This document shows positions 44,146-53,411 of a stretch of 64,000 bases of DNA, piece after piece; position 1 is the stretch's first letter; every line of letters begins with the position of its first letter. This DNA comes from Promethearchaeota archaeon (lineage in GTDB: Archaea > Asgardarchaeota > Lokiarchaeia > Sigynarchaeales > SOKP01): positions 1 to 64,000 of the forward strand of contig JAHPYY010000199.1 of NCBI GenBank assembly GCA_019058515.1, written 5' to 3'. Position numbers and translations under genes: made by a program. The notes below the pieces were generated by a model that was given only the letters and a program-made list of their open reading frames with translations, was not told where the DNA came from and did not search any database.

Positions 44146-44763
44146 ATGGAAGAAAAAACTGAGATGTCCGAAGATAGGGGATCAATTATTAAGAAACATT
44201 TTATTGGATATCTTTTACCCACGAATCCACTTTCTATAGCGATAGTAGGCATTTTTGGGGCCCTAAATTGTGTATTAACTATGATGATTTCAATTCCAAT
44301 CCCTGCAACACAAGGATTTATAAATATTGGGGATGCGGGAGTTATGATAACTGGTCTAATGTTTGGACCATTGATAGGGGGCTTAGCTGGAGGGATTGGA
44401 TCAGCATTGGCTGACATTTTCCTTGGTTATACAATTTACGCACCGGCTACTTTGGTTATAAAAGGTTTAGAAGGATTTTTAGTCGGATTAATTGCAAATC
44501 CAAGGATACTCAAATCAAGGTTTACCTTCAAGGACATATTAGCTATTCTGGTAGGAGGCTCGATTATGGTACTTGGTTATTTTTTGTATGAAAGTTTATT
44601 TTTAGGATATGAATTAGCTTTAGTGGAAGTATTTCTAAATGGAGTAATACAATTTGGAATCGGTGGAGCAATTGCGATTGTTTTTATCGTAATCGCTAGA
44701 AAGAACATTATTGAGAGTCTACCGCAAGTATTCGACAAGATTTTCCTGGTTGAGAATATCTAA
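44146..44763 (+). CDS. ECF transporter substrate-binding S-component
   Basis: A 205-residue membrane protein with five or six transmembrane segments. IGDAGVMITGLMFGPLIGGL and GIGSALADIFLGYTIYAPAT match ECF S-components of the riboflavin/HMP type (the D.gv...allfGP.iG and GsalaD...gY..yap motifs). It binds a vitamin or its precursor and works with a shared energising module (EcfT, EcfA) encoded elsewhere. The vitamin cannot be named. A palindrome-rich promoter suggests substrate-dependent repression. Confidence 0.82.
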   Translation: MEEKTEMSEDRGSIIKKHFIGYLLPTNPLSIAIVGIFGALNCVLTMMISIPIPATQGFINIGDAGVMITGLMFGPLIGGLAGGIGSALADIFLGYTIYAPATLVIKGLEGFLVGLIANPRILKSRFTFKDILAILVGGSIMVLGYFLYESLFLGYELALVEVFLNGVIQFGIGGAIAIVFIVIARKNIIESLPQVFDKIFLVENI

Positions 44764-44783
44764 AGATATTAGATGAGAAACTC

Positions 44784-46199
44784 TTAAAGGAGTGTAATTA
44801 ATATATCCAATGCATCCAACACTTTTTTACCACTGTCAGTTATGAAATATAGAACATTCTTACCATCCCTTTTGCGAAAGATTAATCCTTTGACTTCCAA
44901 CGCTTTAAGGTGTTGGTATATCGCTGCTAGGCTAAAAGATCCAATTAATTCTTGGATTTTTGTTCCAGTGATTCCCTTCACACTTGAAAGCGAAATTTGT
45001 GAAAGAATTTTTAACTTAGTGATTATTATCGAACCTTTTCCAGCAGTTTTAGCTTGGGAAGATATAGTCTCTAAAATATAAGGGGCTTTTAAGCCGCTCC
45101 CAGTAATTATACAAACTATTAAATCATTGGAATCAAAATTATTTTCTTGATTAAGTTGATCTACTGCTGCGAATGTTAGTGCTGACGCAGGTTCTGCGAA
45201 TATGCCTTCTTTTCTAATTAACTCATCAATTGAATTAACAATAGATTCTTCTGAAATCGAAACTACCGTACCCTCACTTTCTTTAATTGATTCAATGGCC
45301 AATTCCTTAAACATTGGTTCTTTTACTAGAACACCAGAAGCTATGGTTTGAGAGTGTTTCTTAGCGGAAGTTCTTCGCTTTATATTCAGAAATTCACTCA
45401 CAATTGGAGAGGATATTTCTGACTGCACTCCTATTAATTTTGGGATCTCTTCAATTATTTCTGCTTCGTTAAGCTCCTTAAATCCCTTCCATATACTAAC
45501 TAGTAGTTCACCGCTTCCCATTGGGACCACTAACCAACTGGGAACCCTCTTTTGGGTAAATATTTCATAAGATATTGTTTTTTGGGCTTCCATGGTAAGA
45601 GGATTGAATTCTGGAGTACATTGATAAAATAAATCTAAATCGTTTCGTCTCCTTAGGAAAGCAATTGCGTCATCAACTGTTGCTCCCACTTCTTCAATAT
45701 CAGAATTGTAGGCAATCATTTGAGCCTTTTTTCCCGCGTCTATTTCTTTTGGGACGATATTAAGGCAAGAAACATTTTCAAGGGAAGCGTATGCCGCAAT
45801 TGAGGCCCCTTGATTACCATTTGACGCACAAATTACCTTTTTAAAGTTCCAACTTCGCGCATGCGAAATTAATAACGCTGCCGCTCGATCTTTAAAAGAA
45901 CTCGTTGGGTTCTGGGTTTCGTCTTTGAAAACTAAGTTCGACAAACCCAATGTTATTCCAATTTTTTCTGAATTTCTACTTATTGTCCCTCCCTCTCCCA
46001 TAGTACTGCGAAAATTCTGTTCAATTGGGGGTAGAGCATAAGCAAAATCCCATATATTTCTTACATTTCTTTCAATGTCAAAATTTTTTCTAATTACATC
46101 AATATCAGGTATAAACCAGAGCAATCCATTACATTCTGGGCATTTGTGCTCAATTATCTGAACTTTGACTATCTTTTGACAATTTGAACAGGTTAAAAT
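44784..46199 (-). CDS. thrC: Threonine synthase with zinc ribbon and C-terminal winged helix, probable AUU start
   Basis: A PLP enzyme of about 471 residues. Lys of SSFKDRAA binds PLP; ASNGNQGASIAAYA binds its phosphate, and GAKA-type helices follow. The C-terminal 75 residues are an ArsR-like winged helix (GITGTKIQELIGSFSLAAIY). The TTG at 46124 would start mid-domain, while the frame upstream encodes LTCSNCQK and HKCPECNG, a zinc ribbon typical of archaeal threonine synthases. No ATG, GTG or TTG exists in the upstream frame; ATT at 46197-46199 is well placed. The reaction is phosphohomoserine to threonine. The regulatory domain may autoregulate it. Confidence 0.82.
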   Translation of the reverse strand: MLTCSNCQKIVKVQIIEHKCPECNGLLWFIPDIDVIRKNFDIERNVRNIWDFAYALPPIEQNFRSTMGEGGTISRNSEKIGITLGLSNLVFKDETQNPTSSFKDRAAALLISHARSWNFKKVICASNGNQGASIAAYASLENVSCLNIVPKEIDAGKKAQMIAYNSDIEEVGATVDDAIAFLRRRNDLDLFYQCTPEFNPLTMEAQKTISYEIFTQKRVPSWLVVPMGSGELLVSIWKGFKELNEAEIIEEIPKLIGVQSEISSPIVSEFLNIKRRTSAKKHSQTIASGVLVKEPMFKELAIESIKESEGTVVSISEESIVNSIDELIRKEGIFAEPASALTFAAVDQLNQENNFDSNDLIVCIITGSGLKAPYILETISSQAKTAGKGSIIITKLKILSQISLSSVKGITGTKIQELIGSFSLAAIYQHLKALEVKGLIFRKRDGKNVLYFITDSGKKVLDALDILITLL

Positions 46200-46325
46200 T
46201 AAAGGAGTTTTAATTAGTAAAACCTTTAGTGAGTAAGTTTTGAATTGAATTACAACTGCTTTAATTATTAATTGCTTATAGTAGTAATTAAATTATTTGA
46301 AACAAGAAAATAGAGTTGAAATGAA

Positions 46326-47519
46326 CTAGGAATTTTTTGCAACAAATTCTTCAAACAGATTATAAACAGTTTCTAATAAGTCTAGTTTAGGTAAAAAGGT
46401 AAGTCTCATGTGACCTTTTCCGTTCTCGCCGAATCCTGAGCCATACACCCCACAAATACCTGTTTCCCTCAATAAATCAATTACAAATTCTTTATCCGTA
46501 CTCCATTTTTTAAATTCCTCTAATTCTATGCGAGGGAATAGGTAAAACGCTCCATCTGCATTTGCGCAGGATATGCCTTCTATTTGACGCAATCTTTTAT
46601 AAGAGTAATCTCGTCTTTCTTTTAGTTTTCGAACTAATTCTTTCGTGTGTTCTCCAGGAACTTTTAACACTTGTAAAGCAGCGTGTTGAGCTATCGAGCT
46701 AGCGCAAAGCCGGGCTCTTGCAAATTTAAATATCGCTTCTTTTAATTCACTTAAAATCCCATTAGGATCATAAAAATACATATAACCTATTCTCCATCCA
46801 GTAACTAGATGAGCTTTAGAAAATCCATTCATACCTATTATCGGTACATCTTTAGATAAACTTGCTGGGTTAAAATATTCTTTCTCATAGGTAATTTGGT
46901 CATATATCTCATCAGAGATAATTGGGATGTCGTTTTCTCCAGCAATGTCAATAATTTCAGTTATTTTCTTTTTGCTATAGATTCCACCTGTTGGATTGTT
47001 CGGAGAACAAATTAAAATAGCCTGCGTTTTACTCGTAATTTTCTTTCTTAAATCCTCTAAATTCGGTTCCCACTGTTGATTTTCGTCGAGTTCATACTCA
47101 ACCGGAATTCCGTTAAAGAATTTAGTCACATTGAGATAAAGAGGATAGGTTGGTCCAGGTATTAATAGCTCGTTCCTGTTTTCGATTAACCCAGATAATA
47201 TGAAATATATTCCTTCGGTTACCCCCGAAGTCACAATAATATCATCTTTTGAAAGGGTTATGTTGTTCTTATTGTTTTCGACTTCTGCTACTTTCTCTCT
47301 TAATTCTTCTACGCCTAAAGAGTTTACATAATTATTATTTCCTTCTCTCGCTGCTTCAGCCACAGCATTCGTTAAAACAGCGGGTGTTTTAAAATCGTAG
47401 ATAACGGGATCACCAATATTTAAGTGAAATACTCTCTTCCCAGATTTCTCCACCTCTTGGGCTACAACCGCAATTTCTCTTATTGCATACTCAATTTCTT
47501 TTAATCTTTGCGTAACCAT
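46326..47519 (-). CDS. Class I aminotransferase (alanine/aspartate type)
   Basis: A 397-residue PLP aminotransferase, fold type I. PTYPLYLNVTKFFNGIPVEY, ICSPNNPTGGIYSK, SDEIYDQITYEKEY and the PLP lysine motif GFSKAHLVTGWRIGY are all intact, as is the C-terminal Arg region (GHMRLTFLP) that binds the substrate carboxylate. It resembles archaeal alanine or aspartate aminotransferases of the I-gamma group; the amino donor cannot be told. Upstream of thrC on the same strand, 126 bases apart. Confidence 0.9.
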   Translation of the reverse strand: MVTQRLKEIEYAIREIAVVAQEVEKSGKRVFHLNIGDPVIYDFKTPAVLTNAVAEAAREGNNNYVNSLGVEELREKVAEVENNKNNITLSKDDIIVTSGVTEGIYFILSGLIENRNELLIPGPTYPLYLNVTKFFNGIPVEYELDENQQWEPNLEDLRKKITSKTQAILICSPNNPTGGIYSKKKITEIIDIAGENDIPIISDEIYDQITYEKEYFNPASLSKDVPIIGMNGFSKAHLVTGWRIGYMYFYDPNGILSELKEAIFKFARARLCASSIAQHAALQVLKVPGEHTKELVRKLKERRDYSYKRLRQIEGISCANADGAFYLFPRIELEEFKKWSTDKEFVIDLLRETGICGVYGSGFGENGKGHMRLTFLPKLDLLETVYNLFEEFVAKNS

Positions 47520-47668
47520 TCAAAATCACATTCGCTTTCTGAAGTGATATAAATCAAAAATCTGATTACTTAGAAATATTAACTATAAGTATTAAAGTTA
47601 ATAGAGTGGTATTAATGTGGGATTTTAAAAATTAAAAAAATAAAATAAAAAGAATGGTTGAGTTTAGT

Positions 47669-48454
47669 CTAGGGAAATCTCCCCCGTCTTCTCATAACTC
47701 TCCCAGGAATAGTACCAGCACCCATACCTGAACTATCGTGCAACACATTGTCAATAGAAATTACAAATCCTAATAAAATTCTCCTATCAGTCTCGTTATC
47801 CATGATTCTTAAGGCGTAAGTGTCCTTAAAATCGAAAAGTCCTCCCAAAAACATGTCTCGCCATTTATCGGCCTTTTCTATCTCTGCAATAACTTTTCCC
47901 GTAGAGATATCTCTTAAGGTAAATGAAAACCCGAAGAAATCACCTTCTGCTTCATACCACCTATTTCCATTGGGATCTTCCAAATAGAACTTAGGATGCA
48001 TAAAGGTAACAATTTTCTTTTTAATACGAGCAATTAGATTTCCGTTAGCATCTTTTAAATCTTGGGCAAATCTTGCTGACATAAGTTTATGATGAATTGT
48101 CGCTGAAATCGTTCCGTCAAGTTCTTGAAGCTCTATTCTTCTCCTTACACTAAGAATCACTCGTCTCATTTTACCTATGACCTGATTTTTTTCGTCAAGA
48201 ATGTCTCCAGAACCCCAATCCCAATATTTTTCTTTTAAAATATAATAATTCCTATTTATATCAAATAAGCCCGATGTGCGATTATAATCCGAAATCACGG
48301 GAGCGGGTTTACTTCTAGGAACTACATTTTCCTTTTTAGCAGGTGTAGGAGCGCTTACATTTGATACATTATCAAATTTGAGCTGAGTTCCACATTTTTC
48401 ACAGAACCTTTGCGACAAATTTTTAATTTCAGAACCACAAGATGGACAAATCAT
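47669..48454 (-). CDS. Zinc-ribbon plus LURP-one-related/scramblase-like protein
   Basis: A 261-residue protein. Residues 1-25 are a zinc ribbon (CPSCGSEIKNLSQRFCEKCG). After a Pro/Lys linker, residues 60-250 form the tubby-like barrel of the LURP-one/scramblase clan: NYYILKEKYWDWGSGDIL, repeated phrases LQELDGTISATIHHKL and LKDANGNLIARIKKKI, FYLEDPNGNRWYEAEGDFFG and WRDMFLGGLFDFKDTYAL. The barrel is more common in eukaryotes and some bacteria. It may bind membrane lipid or the cytosolic face of a membrane; the role is not known. Confidence 0.72.
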   Translation of the reverse strand: MICPSCGSEIKNLSQRFCEKCGTQLKFDNVSNVSAPTPAKKENVVPRSKPAPVISDYNRTSGLFDINRNYYILKEKYWDWGSGDILDEKNQVIGKMRRVILSVRRRIELQELDGTISATIHHKLMSARFAQDLKDANGNLIARIKKKIVTFMHPKFYLEDPNGNRWYEAEGDFFGFSFTLRDISTGKVIAEIEKADKWRDMFLGGLFDFKDTYALRIMDNETDRRILLGFVISIDNVLHDSSGMGAGTIPGRVMRRRGRFP

Positions 48455-48589
48455 TTTATTTTCAAAATTTCAAATTAGTTACGATCTAAATATAATTGAG
48501 CTTTATATTACTTCCTAAGACCAATAATTAATTGGATTTTAAGAAAAAGAACAATTAAGGAATAGTAAATTAAAAAAATTTTCGAGTAA

Positions 48590-49075
48590 TTAACTTGTAA
48601 TTTCCTCTGAAGCAAATGCGGAAACTATTTCACCGAAAAATATATGGTGAGGGTAATGGATGCTGCCACCAGATTTACAAGAATGCACTATTTTACATTC
48701 GTAATTTAATATACAATCGCTTATCGTAGGAACTTTAACTCTTTTTCCTTCAATAATAACTAGTCCAGCCTTTGTAAATTTATTAGAATTACGACCTGAT
48801 ATTGAGCCTGTAGTCATTATAGCGTGTTCTTTCTTACTGGAAGGAATATTGATAGTAAATTCTTTTACACCTTGAGTTAATAATTCAAAAGTATAGCGTG
48901 ATGGAGAAACCGCTACAGTAATTATTGGAAGCATCCATAACTCTCCTATCGTTTTCCATTGTAATGCCATAACATTCGGAGTTCCTTTTTTATCCATAGC
49001 AACCATTAGTGCTACTTTTGACATGAATTTATCCATGTACTCGTAGGGTCTTATTTCAACTCTATTATTTTCCAT
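48590..49075 (-). CDS. Flavin reductase-like FMN-binding protein
   Basis: A 161-residue protein of the flavin-reductase split-barrel family. VALMVAMDKKGTPNVMALQW is the N-terminal strand-turn that contacts FMN, and KEFTINIPSSKKEHAIMTTG and SGRNSNKFTKAGL are family phrases. Such enzymes reduce free flavin or other small acceptors. It sits 71 bases downstream of the nitronate monooxygenase-like gene on the same strand, so the pair may work together with FMN. Confidence 0.8.
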   Translation of the reverse strand: MENNRVEIRPYEYMDKFMSKVALMVAMDKKGTPNVMALQWKTIGELWMLPIITVAVSPSRYTFELLTQGVKEFTINIPSSKKEHAIMTTGSISGRNSNKFTKAGLVIIEGKRVKVPTISDCILNYECKIVHSCKSGGSIHYPHHIFFGEIVSAFASEEITS

Positions 49076-49146
49076 TTACTCTACTCAACTCAAAATTTTC
49101 CAATAATTAGGATTAGTAAATATCTTAAAAATAAAGAAGAAAAAAG

Positions 49147-50184
49147 TTAATCCTTTATTAATAGTCTTGCGTTAATCAGGCATTTTTCTGCGTTATTTAC
49201 AATGTTATCGATTATGTAAGAAACCGATTCAATAGAATCAATTACTCCTATGCTTTGACCCAATAATACAGCTCCATCTTCAATATCTCCCTCGTAGGTC
49301 ATCTCGTAATGCTTTTGGTCCTCAAGTGCTTTCTCAGGAGTAATCTGGGCTTCTAATGCCATTTTTTCTTCCTTGGATGTAACAACCCCATGATGTAAGG
49401 AATAATTGTTTTTCCATAATCTGATTGGTCCTAATACTCCAGTCACCCAAATAGTATCGTCTGATTTAGCGGGTGGGACAATATTCTTGTATTTATCGTG
49501 AAACTCGCTTTCTTTTGAAGCAATAAACCTTGAACCCATTGCTATCGCTCCTGCACCCATTGTTAATGCCGAAGCTAATCCTTCTCCAGAAGCAAAACCT
49601 CCGCAAGCTACTATTGGAAGCTCAGGATATTTCTTCACCACTTGTTGAAGCAAAACTAAAGTACTTACTTTCTCGTACGATTGGTGACCGCCTCCTTCCC
49701 AACCAGTAACTACAATTCCGTCTACTCCTGCGCTAACGCATTTATCCGCAAGCCATAACGCAGGAGCTACATGAAAATGTTTTATTTGAGAACCGCTTTC
49801 TTTAAGTCTTTTAAATGCGTTATTTCGAATCATTTTCGGAGTACCAGCACTTGTGATTGCATAAACACATTGGTCTCTGATCTTCGTATTCTTCATAATG
49901 AACTTAGGAATGAGTCTACATAATGTAGGAGCGTCAGGTTGCACTCTTGAGGTTCTAATGTTAAATCCGAAAGGTTTATCGGTGTGCTCTACAACATACT
50001 CCATGTTGTCTTTTAACATTTGCAAACTACTTTTATTAAATAGATTCGTATGGCTTAATACACCCAATCCACCCGCTTCTGAAACAGCAACGGTTAAATC
50101 AGTCGTATAAAAAGGGCCCATAGGAGCCGCGATAATAGGGTGTTCTATCCCCAACAATTTAGTTATTTTTGTTTCTAACACCAT
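49147..50184 (-). CDS. Nitronate monooxygenase/2-nitropropane dioxygenase-like TIM barrel
   Basis: A 345-residue FMN-dependent barrel enzyme of the NMO/FabK group. LGIEHPIIAAPMG, SEAGGLGVLSHT, DGIVVTGWEGGGHQ and VACGGFASGEGLASALTMGA are the FMN-binding segments, and GSRFIASKESE closes the phosphate site. It oxidises alkyl nitronates or acts as an enoyl reductase; sequence does not decide. Intact and normal length. Confidence 0.85.
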   Translation of the reverse strand: MVLETKITKLLGIEHPIIAAPMGPFYTTDLTVAVSEAGGLGVLSHTNLFNKSSLQMLKDNMEYVVEHTDKPFGFNIRTSRVQPDAPTLCRLIPKFIMKNTKIRDQCVYAITSAGTPKMIRNNAFKRLKESGSQIKHFHVAPALWLADKCVSAGVDGIVVTGWEGGGHQSYEKVSTLVLLQQVVKKYPELPIVACGGFASGEGLASALTMGAGAIAMGSRFIASKESEFHDKYKNIVPPAKSDDTIWVTGVLGPIRLWKNNYSLHHGVVTSKEEKMALEAQITPEKALEDQKHYEMTYEGDIEDGAVLLGQSIGVIDSIESVSYIIDNIVNNAEKCLINARLLIKD

Positions 50185-50343
50185 TTTATAAAAATCCTCT
50201 TTTCCTTCAATTTATAAAGAATTGTCTTGAGTAAAATAACAAGAGAGATTTTAAAAATTTATAAGGTTTTCAGTATCTTCACTCTTTCCTAGAATGTAAT
50301 TGGTATTTTAACACTTTATAAGATTAAATTCATTTTGAAAAAT

Positions 50344-51300
50344 ATGAATCCTGTGTTAATTAGTATAGGAGAATTGTTAGTAGAAATAATGAGGGAGGGA
50401 ATTGATCTGCCTCACAGTAAGGTTGGTGAGAGGTACCTTGGACCGTTTCCTAGTGGTGCACCTGCTATTTTTATAGATTCGGCTGCGAGAATGGGGGCTC
50501 CTTTTGGTATAAGCACAGGACATATTGGTGTAATAGGAAACGATGATTTTGGAAATTCAATATTAGAAAAACTAAAGACTGATGGAGTAGACACTTCACA
50601 AATACGATTTACTAATCTTAGTACAGGTATAGCTTTTAATCAATACAATTCAGACGGTTCTAGGAAATTTATTTTCGCTCCTGGAGCAGCTAGAGAGACT
50701 TCTCCTAAGGATGTAAATAGAGATTATTTTGAAAATGTCAAAGCATTGCATATCACAGGAAGCGCTCTCGCAATTAGCGAAAATTCCCGAAAAGCGTGTT
50801 ACACCGCAGTTAAGTACGCAAAACAAGCCAATCCTAATATATGTATCTCTTTTGATCCGAATTTGAGAGTGGAAATGTTAGATATTGATACAATTCTACA
50901 AATTTCCAAGCCGATCCTTGAGGAAACTAAAATTTTGCTACCTAGTGGTGAGGAAGCTGAAATGTTGGCGGGAACCAAGGATCCTATAGAAGCGTGTCAA
51001 GATCTGCTTGATAAAGGTCCAGAATACATTTTTTTAAAACAAGGAAAACTAGGATGCAAAATATTTACTCAAGAGAATCGGAACGGACTTAGCGTACCGA
51101 GTTTTGAAGTAAGAGAAGTTGACCCAACTGGAGCAGGAGATTCATTTGGGGGAGCTTTTATCGTAGGGTTTCTATTAGGTTGGAAATTAAAAAAAATCGC
51201 AAAGTTCTCTAATGCAGTTGGAGCTTTAAAAGCAAGTCATTTTGGTCCTATGTCGAACACGACTTACGAAGAAGTTATTAAGTTTATTTCAAATAATTGA
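50344..51300 (+). CDS. PfkB-family sugar kinase
   Basis: A 318-residue ribokinase-fold kinase. Start chosen at ATG 50344 (MNPVLISIGELLVEIM) rather than TTG 50335. The di-Gly-like ATP/sugar lid begins GAPAIFIDSAARMG, and the C-terminal signature is DPTGAGDSFGGAFIVG with the catalytic Asp. Likely substrates are fructose, ketodeoxygluconate or ribose. Divergent from the NMO-like gene. Confidence 0.88.
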   Translation: MNPVLISIGELLVEIMREGIDLPHSKVGERYLGPFPSGAPAIFIDSAARMGAPFGISTGHIGVIGNDDFGNSILEKLKTDGVDTSQIRFTNLSTGIAFNQYNSDGSRKFIFAPGAARETSPKDVNRDYFENVKALHITGSALAISENSRKACYTAVKYAKQANPNICISFDPNLRVEMLDIDTILQISKPILEETKILLPSGEEAEMLAGTKDPIEACQDLLDKGPEYIFLKQGKLGCKIFTQENRNGLSVPSFEVREVDPTGAGDSFGGAFIVGFLLGWKLKKIAKFSNAVGALKASHFGPMSNTTYEEVIKFISNN

Positions 51301-51309
51301 TAACTTAAT

Positions 51310-53277
51310 CTAAGAAATGAGATGTAAGGAATAATTTTTAATATTTACTAATTTGTCTTCCTGAACTGAATTAAGTAGAAATCCCGGAGGTATCACAGAT
51401 AATTTATCTGAAACGGGTCCTAAAGCTTGAACTTGAAAAACAAATGGCTTATTCACATCGTACCAAGACTGTAAGTTAAATACGTTATTAAAGTTATTTA
51501 TAATTGACTGATAATCGTCTGTATAAACTTTGCATGGAAATTCTATGTATATTGGGGTAAAGTAAAAGCCCATCGTTATACTCTTTGCCTCTGTCTTTTT
51601 TGCTTCCTTTAATCGAAATTGTTTATTTGTGTGAGTATGTCCACAGAGGATTAAATCAACTTTCCGCCTAATTACATTATCTGATCCCGTCAGAATTTTT
51701 AGAAGCCTAGAAAAATGATACATAATAGTTTCGTATTTTAAAAGGACGAACTTATCAAGTCTAGGGCTACCCAGGTGTTTTTTTAGGTTATCTTCGTAAA
51801 AATCTGACCATCTAAGTTTCCGTCTAATCCTAAACTTCTTTTTCAACGTGCGTTTCTTCCAAAAGCTTATATTTGGAGACAAAGGAGGGGTGTGCATAAC
51901 TATTACGACTTTATCATTACCAGAAAGTTGAATATATTGACGTAATAGATCAATTTGATCGTCTTTTAATCCTTTTGTACTCGGTGCTCCTTTTAGAAGA
52001 TCATGCAGACCTGCAACTGAATCTCGGCCCGTATCTAAGAATATAAAACTGTATTTGTTTCCGATTTTTACTCGATGATTCAAGTTTGGATTGAATAGTC
52101 TCAGGTAATCTTCGACTAACCGCTTTTTCGAATATAGAGCTTTATAATAAGTAAAACTTTTAAGATCTTTATATCCTCTTACATCTTGCTGAGATAATCC
52201 GAATTTCTTTCGAATAATTCCAATTCTGATATTATAATGCCCTTTTCTATAATCGTGATTTCCAACAGTGGTGAATATAGGTGCATTTATCTCTTTTTTA
52301 TTGATTAATTCTTCCCTTTTAAAATTTCCTCGATTAATACCAAGAAAAATGTCGATTAGCACATAATAATTATTCGGGTAACTTTCTAATCCTTTGGCTA
52401 TGTCGATGTAATCTACTAAATCTCCTCCAAGAATAACAAAATCTACCTTGTTATCACTGACAGCCTCGTTGATATATTCAATGAACAACCTCAAATTATA
52501 ATTGAAATTATACTTAGCGTATCTAAGTTCGTTCAGTTTATCTTCTTGAAACCCCTCTTTGAAGATAAATTTTCTATTTAATATGAATAAGTCTCTAGAA
52601 TGTCTCAAGAGTGGATTTTGGAGCCTTTTTTTTGCTTTTTCCTCCAAGAATTCAATTATATAATCATTTCTACTGGCTATGTGAAGATCAGAAGCATAAA
52701 TAAACTTAAAATTAGCCCAATCCTTATTGAAGATTGCTAGACTATGGTAATTTACTTTTCTTTCAATTTTATTAGGAAGAACATGCACAATATCGAACAA
52801 TAGAAAAGATTTACCTGATTCCTTGATTAAAGTATTTAAGGTTCTTGATTTTCTTAACTTAAACTTTATTTTGTATAATGCTGTTCGCATACCGAATAAT
52901 CCCTCTATTTTCTCTGTAGATTTAAGTATATCCCATGATAGGCAATTATCCTCATCTAAAAATTTAAATTCCCTGAAATCTCGATTTTCCATTCTTTTTA
53001 TTTCTAATATTTGAAGTGGAAATAACTCCCCCCTTCGATTGGAAAAATCTCCCTCATCTTTAAGTAAAGGTTGAATAAAAATGTTTAAATGAAAATAATT
53101 TAATATTTCTTCTACATCTTGATAAGGCACTGCTATGACGAAAACATCAAAAGTGACCCTTTGGACAAAGTTATCGCCAGAATCCTTATAATCCTTAAAG
53201 TTTATTATGCTAGGATTTCCAAGATTAGGTTTAATAATCGTTGGATAAGCTCCTTTTTTTATATCTAATAATCGCAT
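51310..53277 (-). CDS. Calcineurin-like metallophosphoesterase with N-terminal extension
   Basis: A 655-residue protein. The first 190 residues are a strand-rich domain of unknown type. The phosphoesterase follows: FIYASDLHIASRND, DFVILGGDLVDY, TVGNHDYRKGHY, VIVMHTPPLSPN and ILCGHTHTNKQF, the complete two-metal set of the family. An insertion of about 90 residues between the first and second motif is unusual. It may be a nuclease or a phosphodiesterase; substrate unknown. Confidence 0.85.
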   Translation of the reverse strand: MRLLDIKKGAYPTIIKPNLGNPSIINFKDYKDSGDNFVQRVTFDVFVIAVPYQDVEEILNYFHLNIFIQPLLKDEGDFSNRRGELFPLQILEIKRMENRDFREFKFLDEDNCLSWDILKSTEKIEGLFGMRTALYKIKFKLRKSRTLNTLIKESGKSFLLFDIVHVLPNKIERKVNYHSLAIFNKDWANFKFIYASDLHIASRNDYIIEFLEEKAKKRLQNPLLRHSRDLFILNRKFIFKEGFQEDKLNELRYAKYNFNYNLRLFIEYINEAVSDNKVDFVILGGDLVDYIDIAKGLESYPNNYYVLIDIFLGINRGNFKREELINKKEINAPIFTTVGNHDYRKGHYNIRIGIIRKKFGLSQQDVRGYKDLKSFTYYKALYSKKRLVEDYLRLFNPNLNHRVKIGNKYSFIFLDTGRDSVAGLHDLLKGAPSTKGLKDDQIDLLRQYIQLSGNDKVVIVMHTPPLSPNISFWKKRTLKKKFRIRRKLRWSDFYEDNLKKHLGSPRLDKFVLLKYETIMYHFSRLLKILTGSDNVIRRKVDLILCGHTHTNKQFRLKEAKKTEAKSITMGFYFTPIYIEFPCKVYTDDYQSIINNFNNVFNLQSWYDVNKPFVFQVQALGPVSDKLSVIPPGFLLNSVQEDKLVNIKNYSLHLIS

Positions 53278-53411
53278 AAGCTATAAAATGAACTCTAGAG
53301 CACTAATTCGTACATATCAATAAAAATGTTATTAGAAAAATTTTATTGATCTTTATTTTCTAAATTTTGAATTTTAAAAAAACCTTTTATTTATTAAAAA
53401 TTCGAGAATCT

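Noticed and set aside
44118..44417. Minus-strand open frame opposite the ECF S-component
   Set aside because: It is the mirror of a transmembrane gene with strong family motifs; peptide is low-complexity Pro/Ile.
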